Positions 1 through 9,333 of a DNA stretch of 35,173 nucleotides are shown piece after piece. Numbering within the stretch: the stretch's first letter is position 1; every line of letters begins with the position of its first letter. The notes beneath the pieces were generated by a model. The model had not been told where the DNA came from and ran no database searches. It saw nothing but the letters and a program-made list of their open reading frames with translations. The position numbers were made by a program, and so were the translations under genes. This DNA comes from Clostridiales bacterium 38_11 (GTDB lineage Bacteria > Bacillota > Clostridia > Tissierellales > Dethiosulfatibacteraceae), in NCBI GenBank assembly GCA_001509345.1, contig LGGM01000009.1:1-35173 (forward strand), written 5' to 3'.

Positions 1-43
1 GTGAAAAAAATGCGAAATAATCTATGGAAACATATAAAATATG

Positions 44-52
44 TGATATAAT
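44..52 (+). promoter_or_regulatory. rex promoter, extended -10
   Basis: A perfect TATAAT at 47-52 is preceded by TGA at 44-46, giving an extended -10 box. No good -35 hexamer lies 17 bases upstream (ATGGAA at 24-29). Transcription would start near position 59, about 60 bases before the rex ATG. Confidence 0.6.
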
Positions 53-82
53 AATAAATTGTATTGAATAAATCTCATACGG

Positions 83-100
83 TTGTTAAAATATTATTTA
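83..100 (+). promoter_or_regulatory. possible Rex operator, one good half-site
   Basis: TTGTTAA at 83-89 matches one half of the clostridial Rex operator (TTGTTAA-N4-TTAACAA). The second half at 94-100 (TTATTTA) matches only four of seven bases. It lies in the 5' leader of rex, where an autoregulatory site would be expected. The match could be chance in such AT-rich DNA. Confidence 0.25.
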
Positions 101-117
101 GGATGGAGGTGTACAAT

Positions 118-759
118 ATGACAAAAAATGGGAAAATATCGGATGCTGTCATAAGAAGATTACCAAAATATTATCGATATCTAGGTGACTTGTTGAAAAA
201 TGGAATTAATAGGGTATCTTCAAATGAGTTGAGTAAACTAACAGGTTTCACAGCATCACAAATTAGACAGGATCTGAATAACTTTGGTGGATTCGGGCAA
301 CAAGGATATGGCTATGATGCAAAAAATCTGAGAGATGAAATCGGCAAGATCATGGGTATAAACAACAACTACCAAGTCATAATCGTTGGCGCAGGCAACA
401 TAGGACAAGCAGTGGCCAACTATGCAGGGTTTTATGAAGAAGGCTTTGAAGTGAAGGCTCTGTTTGACAAGAATCCAAAACTGATGGGTTTGAAAATTAG
501 AGATCTTGAAATAAAGGATATTGATGATTTACCAGAGTATCTTAGAGAGGTGCATGTAGACATAGGGGTAATATGCACACCCAAGGAAGTCAGCCAGAAT
601 GTCGCCAATATTTTGATATCCAATGGTATTCGAGCTATTTGGAATTTCGCTCCAACAGATATCAAAGTCTCTGAGAACATTGCTATCGAAAATGTTCATA
701 TGAATGAAAGTCTCTATACATTAGCTTATTATTATAAGAATAAAAAAGAAATCAATTAA
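118..759 (+). CDS. rex: redox-sensing transcriptional repressor Rex
   Basis: Rex is a dimeric repressor that senses the NADH/NAD+ ratio and controls fermentation and redox genes. The protein is 213 residues, normal for the family. The N-terminal winged helix (about residues 1-75) carries the typical run RRLPKYYRYL and the SQIRQDLNNFG recognition region. It is followed by a Rossmann domain with the GAGNIGQA nucleotide-binding loop near residue 90 and the FDKNP segment after the second strand. An in-frame TTG at 64 exists, but the ATG at 118 is chosen because GGAGGT at 105-110 sits seven bases before it and the family starts here. The gene stands alone in front of a DNA glycosylase, 23 bases downstream. 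Family assignment is secure; its target genes cannot be read from this window. Confidence 0.96.
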   Translation: MTKNGKISDAVIRRLPKYYRYLGDLLKNGINRVSSNELSKLTGFTASQIRQDLNNFGGFGQQGYGYDAKNLRDEIGKIMGINNNYQVIIVGAGNIGQAVANYAGFYEEGFEVKALFDKNPKLMGLKIRDLEIKDIDDLPEYLREVHVDIGVICTPKEVSQNVANILISNGIRAIWNFAPTDIKVSENIAIENVHMNESLYTLAYYYKNKKEIN

Positions 760-782
760 ATGTAATTAAGATTATTTAGAAA

Positions 783-1667
783 ATGAAAATATATTATCAT
801 GAAGACCGAGTATTGATAACTGAATTATTTGATTTCATCCCTAAGCATGTTTTTGAATGTGGGCAGTGTTTTAGGTGGGAAGAGCAACTGGATGGCAGCT
901 ATACGGGTGTGGCCCATAACAGAGTCATCAATGTCGCGCTCAACGATAATACGCTGATTATCAGCAACACAAACAGAGCGGATTTTGAAAAGATTTGGTT
1001 TGAGTATTTTGACTTAGGGAGAGATTATTCTGAAATCAGACAAAGACTGGCTAGGGATAAACGTATGGAACCAGTTGTCGATTATGGTAAAGGGTTGCGG
1101 ATATTGAAGCAGGATGAATGGGAGTGCCTTATCTCTTTTATCATTTCAACCAATAAAAACATAGAGCATATTAAGAAGATTGTTAATGAAATTTCAAATA
1201 AATTCGGCGATTATATCACAAATTACCAAGGCAAGGATTATTATTCGTTTCCTGAATATTTTACTATAGCCAGTCTGAAAATCAGCGATATAAGAGATTG
1301 CATGGTGGGGTATAGAGATAAATATATCCACGGAGCTGCAGAGTATATCAATGCAAATCGGGAATGGCTGTATTCTCTTAAGTATCTAGAGTATGAGGAG
1401 GCATCCAATGAGTTGAAAAAGCTTGATGGAGTAGGTGATAAGGTATCCCATTGCGTTATGCTGTTTTCCATGGCTCACTTCAAATCATTTCCTGTTGATA
1501 TATGGATTCAGAGAATTATGAGGGCGCTCTTTTCGATTTCAGGGAACAATAATGAGATTAAAAGGTTAGCGGAACAACAATTTGGCGACTATTCAGGCTT
1601 TGCCCAACAGTACCTTTTTTATTATGCTAAAGAAAACAATATAGGTTCTAAGAATAGAAAAATATGA
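783..1667 (+). CDS. ogg: OGG1-type 8-oxoguanine DNA glycosylase/AP lyase
   Basis: Predicted base-excision repair enzyme that removes 8-oxoguanine opposite cytosine and nicks the abasic site by beta-elimination. The 294-residue protein has an N-terminal OGG domain with FECGQCFRW near residues 24-32, then a helix-hairpin-helix domain. The segment KKLDGVGDKVSHC holds the catalytic lysine (K220), and FPVDIW holds the conserved aspartate (D239). No Cys cluster for an iron-sulfur centre follows, which separates it from Nth/MutY. The ATG at 783 has only a weak ribosome site, so translation may be coupled to rex 23 bases upstream. The arrangement with rex suggests a link to redox stress, but that is inference. 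The eukaryotic-like OGG1 form is known from clostridia. Certain of the superfamily, fairly certain of the substrate. Confidence 0.88.
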   Translation: MKIYYHEDRVLITELFDFIPKHVFECGQCFRWEEQLDGSYTGVAHNRVINVALNDNTLIISNTNRADFEKIWFEYFDLGRDYSEIRQRLARDKRMEPVVDYGKGLRILKQDEWECLISFIISTNKNIEHIKKIVNEISNKFGDYITNYQGKDYYSFPEYFTIASLKISDIRDCMVGYRDKYIHGAAEYINANREWLYSLKYLEYEEASNELKKLDGVGDKVSHCVMLFSMAHFKSFPVDIWIQRIMRALFSISGNNNEIKRLAEQQFGDYSGFAQQYLFYYAKENNIGSKNRKI

Positions 1668-1767
1668 AAATGGAAGAAATCAAGAGGAATATAGCGTAAT
1701 AGATAGATAAAAAGATATAATACCAAAAATATTACTCAAGAAGTCAATTTTTAGAGTATATTAGTGT

Positions 1768-1796
1768 TTGAAACTTTTAAGCTATTGAAGTATCAT
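1768..1796 (+). promoter_or_regulatory. groESL promoter
   Basis: TTGAAA at 1768-1773 and TATCAT at 1791-1796 are separated by 17 bases, a good vegetative sigma-A promoter. The expected start, near 1803, lies just upstream of the CIRCE operator. A TTGACA at 1798-1803 has no matching -10 box and is probably not used. Confidence 0.75.
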
Positions 1797-1810
1797 ATTG
1801 ACAGTTGATG

Positions 1811-1837
1811 TTAGCACTCATTGAAGGTGAGTGCTAA
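1811..1837 (+). promoter_or_regulatory. CIRCE element (HrcA operator)
   Basis: A perfect inverted repeat, TTAGCACTC at 1811-1819 and GAGTGCTAA at 1829-1837, with the canonical nine-base spacer. This is the binding site of the heat-shock repressor HrcA and lies in the 5' leader of groES. It implies an hrcA gene elsewhere in the genome; none is in this window. Confidence 0.98.
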
Positions 1838-1856
1838 CAAAATCAGAAGAAGATAA

Positions 1857-2153
<297 letters not shown>

Positions 2154-2166
2154 GAGAGAGGTGTAA

Positions 2167-3807
<1,641 letters not shown>

Positions 3808-3820
3808 TATATATCTCAAT

Positions 3821-3855
3821 AAAAAGATGGCCCCTTAAGGGAGGCCATCTTTTTT
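3821..3855. terminator. bidirectional terminator between groEL and the PII gene
   Basis: A GC-centred stem pairs AAAAAGATGGCC (3821-3832) with GGCCATCTTTTT (3843-3854), with an A run on one side and a T run on the other, so it can act on both strands. It overlaps the stop codon (3854-3856) of the convergent PII gene, so both neighbours share it. Confidence 0.93.
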
Positions 3856-4207
3856 AATTGATTGCTTCAGATCCGGATTCTCCCGTTCTGATACGATAGA
3901 TATTGTCAACACGATAAATGAATATTTTCCCGTCACCAATCTTACCGGTTCTACAAATAGATTGAGCCGTTTCAACCACTTTTTCCACAGGTGTTTTACA
4001 TACAACAACCTCAATTTTTATTTTTGGAAGCAGCAAAGCTGTGTAATCTGCACCTCTGTATTTTGTGGTATGGCCTTTTTGTTTACCGGAACCAAGCACA
4101 TTTGAAACAGTCATTCCCTCAACGCCAATATCCATTAAGGCGTCTTTTAACTCTTCAAGTTTGCTTGGTCTTGTGATTATTTCGATTTTTGTATAGATTT
4201 CAGACAT
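3854..4207 (-). CDS. glnK: nitrogen regulatory protein PII (GlnB/GlnK family)
   Basis: Trimeric signal protein that binds ATP/ADP and 2-oxoglutarate and gates the neighbouring ammonium channel. The 117 residues include the T-loop segment GKQKGHTTKYRGADY, with a tyrosine (Y55) at the position uridylylated in proteobacterial PII. The ATP-site motif TGKIGDGKIFIYRV and the terminal IRIRTGESGSEAIN match the PROSITE-type P-II signatures. It lies 11 bases downstream of amt in the same direction, the nrgAB-like order seen in Bacillota. This pairing argues for a GlnK role over a general GlnB role. Whether the tyrosine is modified here is unknown; no GlnD is in the window. Confidence 0.95.
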   Translation of the reverse strand: MSEIYTKIEIITRPSKLEELKDALMDIGVEGMTVSNVLGSGKQKGHTTKYRGADYTALLLPKIKIEVVVCKTPVEKVVETAQSICRTGKIGDGKIFIYRVDNIYRIRTGESGSEAIN

Positions 4208-4218
4208 GATGATCCTCC

Positions 4219-5463
4219 TTATTTGATGTAGAGCACTCTAGGAGCGAAGTCAGCGTAGCTCTCAATGCCGTGTTCTTCAATGTCAAGCCCGGTGGTTTCT
4301 TCATCCTCAGAAACTCTTAGACCAACTGTCAAGTCTATTGCTTTGAATAGAACATAGGTGGTTGACAGTGTCCAAGCTGCGACTGCCAGCACACCCAATG
4401 CTTGAATCATCAGAAGGGAAGTACCTCCTCCGTATAGCAATCCACCATCAGTTGCTAATAGCCCAACACTAAACGTACCAAAAGCTCCACATAATCCATG
4501 AACACCTATAGCACCAACAGGATCATCAATTTTCAACTTCCTGTCCACAAACTCAATCCCAAAAAGAACAACTAGACTGGCCAAAATGCCTATCAAAACT
4601 GCCCCGCCAAAACTGACAATATCACACCCTGCTGTGACTGCAACCAATCCACCTAGAGCTCCATTCAATGTCATACTGACATCCGGCTTACCATATCGGT
4701 ACCAGGTCAATAGCATTGTGAAAAGAGCTCCAGAGGCTGCTGACAGATTTGTGGTCATGAATATGTGACCCATTTCCTGACTAGCCATCCCTGACAATGT
4801 CGATCCTGGATTGAACCCAAACCATCCAAACCAAAGAATGAAGACTCCCAATGCACCAAGTGTCAAGCTATGCCCGGGTATTGCGTTAGGTGTGCCATTT
4901 TTGTTGTACTTGCCTAAGCGTGGCCCTAAAACAGAGGCCCCTACCAAAGCAGCCCATCCTCCGACTGAGTGAACAGCTGTAGAACCTGCGAAATCGTGGA
5001 ATCCAAGCCTGGACAACCATCCACCACCCCAGATCCAATGACCAGCGATTGGATAGATAATCAAACAGACAAAAAAACTGTAAATCAAATAGGATTTAAA
5101 CTTTGTTCTTTCGGCCATAGCTCCCGATACGATGGTGGCGGCTGTGGCACAGAAAACGGTTTGGAATACTAAAAAAACGGATAGAGGCACTGTTAACCCA
5201 AGATATTCATACGATCCAGTTGACATAATATCTATCGAACCGATTAAACCACCTATATCACTTCCGAACATGATTCCAAAACCGACGAACCAGTATACCA
5301 ATGAACCAACGGAGAAATCCATCAGATTTTTCATAATGATGTTTCCTGCATTTTTGGCTCTGGTAAACCCTGTCTCTACCATAGCAAAACCTGCTTGCAT
5401 AAAGAAAACTAAAGCCGTTGCGACTAAAACCCATATTGTGTCAATAGCAAAACCATAATCCAT
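4219..5463 (-). CDS. amt: ammonium transporter (Amt/MEP/Rh family)
   Basis: Trimeric ammonium channel of the cytoplasmic membrane, 414 residues with about 11 hydrophobic spans and no long cytosolic tail. The pore's twin histidines are visible in TAVHSVGGW (about H165) and AIGVHGLCGAFG (about H322), and the family signature region is around residues 155-185. An in-frame GTG nine bases upstream (5472) would add three residues, but the AGAGGTGG site spaced before the ATG at 5463 favours the ATG. A PII gene follows directly, so uptake is probably shut by PII when nitrogen is plentiful. It is divergent from dxs across a 444-base AT-rich gap. Confidence 0.95.
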   Translation of the reverse strand: MDYGFAIDTIWVLVATALVFFMQAGFAMVETGFTRAKNAGNIIMKNLMDFSVGSLVYWFVGFGIMFGSDIGGLIGSIDIMSTGSYEYLGLTVPLSVFLVFQTVFCATAATIVSGAMAERTKFKSYLIYSFFVCLIIYPIAGHWIWGGGWLSRLGFHDFAGSTAVHSVGGWAALVGASVLGPRLGKYNKNGTPNAIPGHSLTLGALGVFILWFGWFGFNPGSTLSGMASQEMGHIFMTTNLSAASGALFTMLLTWYRYGKPDVSMTLNGALGGLVAVTAGCDIVSFGGAVLIGILASLVVLFGIEFVDRKLKIDDPVGAIGVHGLCGAFGTFSVGLLATDGGLLYGGGTSLLMIQALGVLAVAAWTLSTTYVLFKAIDLTVGLRVSEDEETTGLDIEEHGIESYADFAPRVLYIK

Positions 5464-5560
5464 ATTCTCCACCTCTTAGATATATTTTGTTTTGCCGCTT
5501 CCTTTTTGTTATCCTCCTTTCTTATTAAACGATAAGATTCAAAATTACCGGGAATAAATA

Positions 5561-5566
5561 ATTATA
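5561..5566 (-). promoter_or_regulatory. possible amt -10 box
   Basis: On the minus strand, TATAAT is preceded by TTTG and so lacks a perfect TGN extension. No good -35 lies 17 bases upstream. The amt leader would be roughly 90 bases. It is the best -10 candidate in front of amt, but weak. Confidence 0.3.
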
Positions 5567-5651
5567 CAAATCTTATAACATTTATTTAATAATGAAATTA
5601 TTCTAACATTCGCCATTTGGTTTGTAAAGCGAAAAATTTTACAATATTTCA

Positions 5652-5705
5652 AGAAAACGTTTTTATTTTAAAAAAACTTAAAAGACAGATAAAATAACGT
5701 TTTCA
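5652..5705. promoter_or_regulatory. two cre-like catabolite control sites
   Basis: Against the CcpA consensus TGWAANCGNTNWCA, the stretch 5652-5665 matches 12 of 14 positions, and 5692-5705 read on the minus strand also matches 12 of 14. Their CG centres are 40 bases apart. Neither is perfect, and AT-rich DNA yields such matches by chance. Confidence 0.3.
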
Positions 5706-5849
5706 AACAAATTCAACATAATCGTTTTGATACATATATACGAAGAAAAATTATATAAAATAAAATAATGTTCGTATAAAATATAATTATGAAACAAAGT
5801 AATGTATAAATTTGCAAATATTAAATTAAAATTTAAAAATGATTAATCT

Positions 5850-5879
5850 TTGTAAAAAAAAAACTAAATATGATATAAT
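5850..5879 (+). promoter_or_regulatory. dxs promoter
   Basis: TATAAT at 5874-5879 with TGA directly before it forms an extended -10. TTGTAA at 5850-5855 is an acceptable -35 at 18-base spacing. The start would be near 5886, giving a leader of about 20 bases. Confidence 0.75.
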
Positions 5880-5907
5880 GGTTAAATGAAATTGAAAGGG
5901 ATAAACC

Positions 5908-7773
5908 ATGTACAAAATATTAGACAGAGTTAATAGTATTGATGATATGAAAAAATTAAATACAAAAGAGCTTGAAGAATTGGCTGAAGACATCAGATAT
6001 TTTTTAATTGACACAATCTCCAATACAGGAGGTCATTTGGCTTCTAATCTAGGTGTTGTTGAACTCACTATTGCAATACATTACGTTTTTGACTCACCAA
6101 AGGATAAAATCATTTTTGATGTGGGACATCAGAGCTATGTTCACAAGATATTAACCGGACGGAAAAATCAATTCAGCACACTGCGTCAATTTGAAGGTTT
6201 GAGTGGATTTCCTAAAAAATCTGAAAGCGAGCATGACATTTTTGAGACTGGCCATAGCAGCACTTCAATATCTGCCGCTCTAGGATTGGTCAATGCCAGA
6301 GATTTGAAGGGAGAGGATTTCAATGTAATCTCTCTGATAGGAGATGGAGCCTTATCCGGTGGAATGGCACTGGAAGCTATGAATGATGCCGGTAGGAAGA
6401 AAAGCAATCTGATTGTAATCCTTAATGACAACGAGATGTCCATCTCTAAAAATGTCGGAAGCATCTCCACGAGTCTATCCAGACTGAGAACAGGGACAAC
6501 CTATTACTCATTAAAAAAAGGAATAGAGACTTTCCTTGGGAAAATACCGATTGTTGGAAAATATACCATAAAATTTATCAGAAAAATCAAGGAATCATTC
6601 AAATTGTTCTTCGTTAATGGAGGTATGCTTTTTGAGGAGCTTGGATTCAGATATATTGGGCCGGTAGATGGACATGACATAGAAGATTTGATTAGTATAT
6701 TAGAGAGAGTAAAGGATACAAAGGTACCTATTGTACTGCATGTGCACACCAAAAAGGGGAAGGGCTATAAACCCGCTGAGCAAAAACCTGATATTTTCCA
6801 TGGTGTAGGAAAATATGATAAGGAAACAGGTGATTTGGTCGGAGGGGATGTTGTGTCTTTCTCGGATGTATTTGGAAAGAAAATGGTTGAAATGGCAACA
6901 AGGAACAATAATATTGTGGCAATAACGGCAGGCATGAAAAGTGGTACCGGTCTTGAAGCGTTTGCGGAGAAATTTCCCGAAAGGTTTTTCGATGTTGGTA
7001 TAGCAGAACAACATGGAGTCACGCTATCAGCTGGAATGGCATCAGGTGGTCTGATACCAATTTTCCCGTTATATTCAACTTTTTTGCAAAGGGCATATGA
7101 TCAATTGGTCCACGATGTGGCTTTGCAGAATTTACACGTCATTCTATGTGTAGATAGGGCTGGGCTGGTTGGTAGAGATGGGGAGACCCATCAGGGTGTG
7201 TTTGACTCCGGGTTTCTATATCAAATTCCAAACCTTATGATCCTGACACCTTCTGACTTTGATGATTTGGAAAAAATGCTGGAATGGTCTGTATTTAGTG
7301 GAAAAGGACCAATCGTCATCAGATATCCAAGAGGTTCAGCTGAAAAAATCGGTACAAACCATAGCGAAAATCTATTAGACCCAAAGCTTCTTAGATCAGG
7401 AGATGATATTACACTGGTTACCTATGGACGACTGATTAGTGAAGTTTATCAGGCAGCTTTGGAGCTGGATAGAAAAGGCATCAGTGCTGGGGTTATCAAT
7501 CTTAAGGCTATTAAGCCATTGGATTCTGACCTGATTAGATCAGAATCAAGCAAGAGTAAAAGAATCCTATTTGTTGATGAAACTGTGAAATATGGTTCTG
7601 TAGGAAGGATTCTAAATGATTTAATACCAAATGATGTTGATTTGAGAATTCTAAGTCTACCGGATCAGTTTATCGAGCATGGCAGTGTAGAGGAATTGAC
7701 AGAAAAATATGGTTTGGACCATGCAGGGATCGTTGAAAAGGCATCCAAATGGATTGGAGAAATCAGGAATTAA
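5908..7773 (+). CDS. dxs: 1-deoxy-D-xylulose-5-phosphate synthase
   Basis: First step of the MEP isoprenoid pathway: condenses pyruvate and glyceraldehyde 3-phosphate to DXP with thiamine diphosphate; DXP also feeds thiamine and pyridoxal synthesis. The 621 residues fit the family. Motifs include HLASNLGVVELT and DVGHQSYVHKILTGR near the N-terminus, the ThDP/Mg site GDGALSGGMALEAMNDAG (aspartate near 146) ending in NDNEMSIS, and the central catalytic glutamate in VGIAEQHGVTLSAG (about E367). The pyrimidine-domain segment DRAGLVGRDGETHQGVFD is followed by the C-terminal transketolase domain. The start follows GAAAGGG at 5894-5900 and a clear promoter. It is monocistronic; no other MEP gene is adjacent. 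No terminator was recognised after it. Confidence 0.98.
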   Translation: MYKILDRVNSIDDMKKLNTKELEELAEDIRYFLIDTISNTGGHLASNLGVVELTIAIHYVFDSPKDKIIFDVGHQSYVHKILTGRKNQFSTLRQFEGLSGFPKKSESEHDIFETGHSSTSISAALGLVNARDLKGEDFNVISLIGDGALSGGMALEAMNDAGRKKSNLIVILNDNEMSISKNVGSISTSLSRLRTGTTYYSLKKGIETFLGKIPIVGKYTIKFIRKIKESFKLFFVNGGMLFEELGFRYIGPVDGHDIEDLISILERVKDTKVPIVLHVHTKKGKGYKPAEQKPDIFHGVGKYDKETGDLVGGDVVSFSDVFGKKMVEMATRNNNIVAITAGMKSGTGLEAFAEKFPERFFDVGIAEQHGVTLSAGMASGGLIPIFPLYSTFLQRAYDQLVHDVALQNLHVILCVDRAGLVGRDGETHQGVFDSGFLYQIPNLMILTPSDFDDLEKMLEWSVFSGKGPIVIRYPRGSAEKIGTNHSENLLDPKLLRSGDDITLVTYGRLISEVYQAALELDRKGISAGVINLKAIKPLDSDLIRSESSKSKRILFVDETVKYGSVGRILNDLIPNDVDLRILSLPDQFIEHGSVEELTEKYGLDHAGIVEKASKWIGEIRN

Positions 7774-7782
7774 TATTATATT

Positions 7783-7890
7783 AAAGAGGCTGTGGTTAAT
7801 TAAGCATACTATTAAAGCGGAAGGGATAGCAGTAATACATCTGGGTAAGAATCAGTGATTTTTGTCATGAGTTTTACGCATGGCTTTTTC
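7783..7890 (+). promoter_or_regulatory. structured leader upstream of aspartate kinase, possibly a degenerate lysine riboswitch
   Basis: Short elements occur in the order seen in lysine riboswitches: AGAGGC (7785-7790), GGAAGGGATAGC (7819-7830), CTGGGT (7841-7846), a seven-base-pair hairpin (7847-7853 with 7857-7863), then TTTGTC and TGGCTTT. The nearly invariant GCCGAAG core was not found and the closing P1 stem is only about four pairs. A perfect 14-base palindrome (7887-7900) and an AAAGGTT/AACCTTT hairpin (7911-7934) lie between it and the gene. It could equally be unrelated leader sequence. Confidence 0.22.
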
Positions 7891-7996
7891 ATATATGAAA
7901 TTTGAAATAAAAAGGTTTATTTTTTTTAACCTTTGATGTATAGTATATGCTATGAGTTTATTTACTGTAGACACACGTGCGTAGAAAGGAGACAAA

Positions 7997-9307
7997 ATGT
8001 TAAAAGTAGCTAAGTTTGGAGGTACTTCAACCTCCAGTGGAGAGCAGCTGAGAAAAGCAGCTGAAATCATCAGATCAGATAAGGAAAGACGATATATTGT
8101 TGTGTCAGCTCCTGGGAAGAGACACGAAGGCGATAATAAGGTGACAGATTTGCTATATTTATGTCATGCTCATCTAACTTATTCTGTTCCATTTGACCAG
8201 GTATTTAAGATGATAGAAGATAGATTCAGAAGTATAGCAGCTGAACTAAGCAAAAATGTGGATATTGACCTTTATCTGAGCGGCATCAAGAGCAAATTGA
8301 ACAAAGGAATATCTCTGGATTATCTTGCAAGCAGGGGAGAATACCTTAATGCTATCATACTGGCGGACTATCTCGATTATGAATTTGTAGACGCTAAAGA
8401 TATTATTTTTTTTAAAATGGATGGATCTTTGGATTATGAAAAAACCAAACGTATAATGAATGAAAGACTGAAAGATATCCCATATGCAGTTATCCCCGGC
8501 TTTTATGGCACCAGCGCCTTAGGTGATATTAAAACGTTTTCAAGGGGTGGATCAGATATTACTGGTTCCCTGGTGGCGAGCTGCATGGATTCGAGTATCT
8601 ATGAGAACTGGACTGATGTTTCAGGATTTTTGATGGCGGATCCCAGAATTATCAAGAATCCGAAAAAAATCAGACATATAACCTATAGAGAACTGAGAGA
8701 ACTTGCATACATGGGGGCTTCTGTGCTCCATGATGAGGCGATTTACCCGGTTAGAAGCGCCAATATTCCCATTAATATCAGAAATACAAACTACCCCGAT
8801 GATCCTGGTACCATCATTGCAAATGAAAGAGAAAAAGGAAATGACAATCTGACTATAACTGGAATTGCAGGGAGAAAAGATTTTACGATTGTAGCCCTGC
8901 AAAAATTCTATATGAATTCTGAGGTGGGTTATGTCAGGAGAATCCTATCAGCATTGGAGATGTACGATGTAACATTTGAAAATATTCCCAGCGGCATTGA
9001 TACCGTTTCGATTGTCTTGGATAGTCAAAAGTTGGATGGAAAGCTGGAGAAAGTACTAAGTGAGATTGAAAGAACTTGCTCGCCGGACAGTATCAATGTA
9101 TATAGGAATATAGCTATGATAGCGGTAGTGGGACAGAACATGGCTTTCACAATTGGTGTTTCAGGTAGAGTGTTCGGTGCTCTAGGCCGGGCTGGCGTCA
9201 ATATAAGAGTCATTGATCAGGGCTCAAGTGAAATCAATATAATCATTGGTGTCAGTGACACAGATTTAGAAAAGGCAATAGAAGCGATATATTATGAGTT
9301 TAACTAA
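7997..9307 (+). CDS. lysC: aspartate kinase
   Basis: Phosphorylates L-aspartate at the entry to lysine, threonine, methionine and diaminopimelate synthesis. The 436-residue protein opens with the KFGGTS motif (residues 5-10) of the amino-acid kinase fold. SRGEYLNA and FSRGGSDITGS form the substrate and nucleotide sites at mid-protein, and two tandem ACT domains occupy about residues 295-436 (GVSGRVFGALGRAGVNIRVI is typical of the second). Length and layout fit a single-chain class I/III enzyme such as B. subtilis YclM, not the overlapping alpha/beta kind. GGAG eight bases before the ATG sets the start. Feedback inhibition through the ACT domains is expected; the inhibitor cannot be read. The gene is alone in its transcript and ends at a terminator shared with metH. 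Confidence 0.93.
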   Translation: MLKVAKFGGTSTSSGEQLRKAAEIIRSDKERRYIVVSAPGKRHEGDNKVTDLLYLCHAHLTYSVPFDQVFKMIEDRFRSIAAELSKNVDIDLYLSGIKSKLNKGISLDYLASRGEYLNAIILADYLDYEFVDAKDIIFFKMDGSLDYEKTKRIMNERLKDIPYAVIPGFYGTSALGDIKTFSRGGSDITGSLVASCMDSSIYENWTDVSGFLMADPRIIKNPKKIRHITYRELRELAYMGASVLHDEAIYPVRSANIPINIRNTNYPDDPGTIIANEREKGNDNLTITGIAGRKDFTIVALQKFYMNSEVGYVRRILSALEMYDVTFENIPSGIDTVSIVLDSQKLDGKLEKVLSEIERTCSPDSINVYRNIAMIAVVGQNMAFTIGVSGRVFGALGRAGVNIRVIDQGSSEINIIIGVSDTDLEKAIEAIYYEFN

Positions 9308-9333
9308 AAAAGAGGCGTTAAGCCTCGTTTTTT
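9306..9333. terminator. bidirectional terminator between lysC and metH
   Basis: GAGGC (9312-9316) pairs with GCCTC (9322-9326) around a five-base loop, flanked by six As on the left and six Ts on the right. The metH stop codon (9318-9320, minus strand) lies inside the loop, so this compact hairpin serves both convergent genes. Confidence 0.85.

Larger units (their letters stand above)
5464..5907. other. AT-rich divergent intergenic region between amt and dxs
   Basis: This 444-base gap has no credible gene. It holds the dxs promoter at its right end, a plausible amt -10 box (TATAAT on the minus strand at 5561-5566), an unused perfect Shine-Dalgarno on the minus strand (5513-5520) and three cre-like cores with CG centred near 5658, 5698 and 5723. 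No sigma-54 -24/-12 pair was recognised in front of amt. Confidence 0.6.

Noticed and set aside
4586-5458. Several open frames on the plus strand inside amt
   Set aside because: They mirror the hydrophobic amt codons, and none has a promoter or ribosome site.
7911-7934. AAAGGTT/AACCTTT hairpin before lysC as a plus-strand terminator for dxs
   Set aside because: The T run is in the loop, not after the stem, so it would not terminate on the plus strand.
8533-8544. AAACGTTTTC cre-like core inside lysC
   Set aside because: It is in coding sequence, only partly matches the CcpA consensus and has no promoter nearby.
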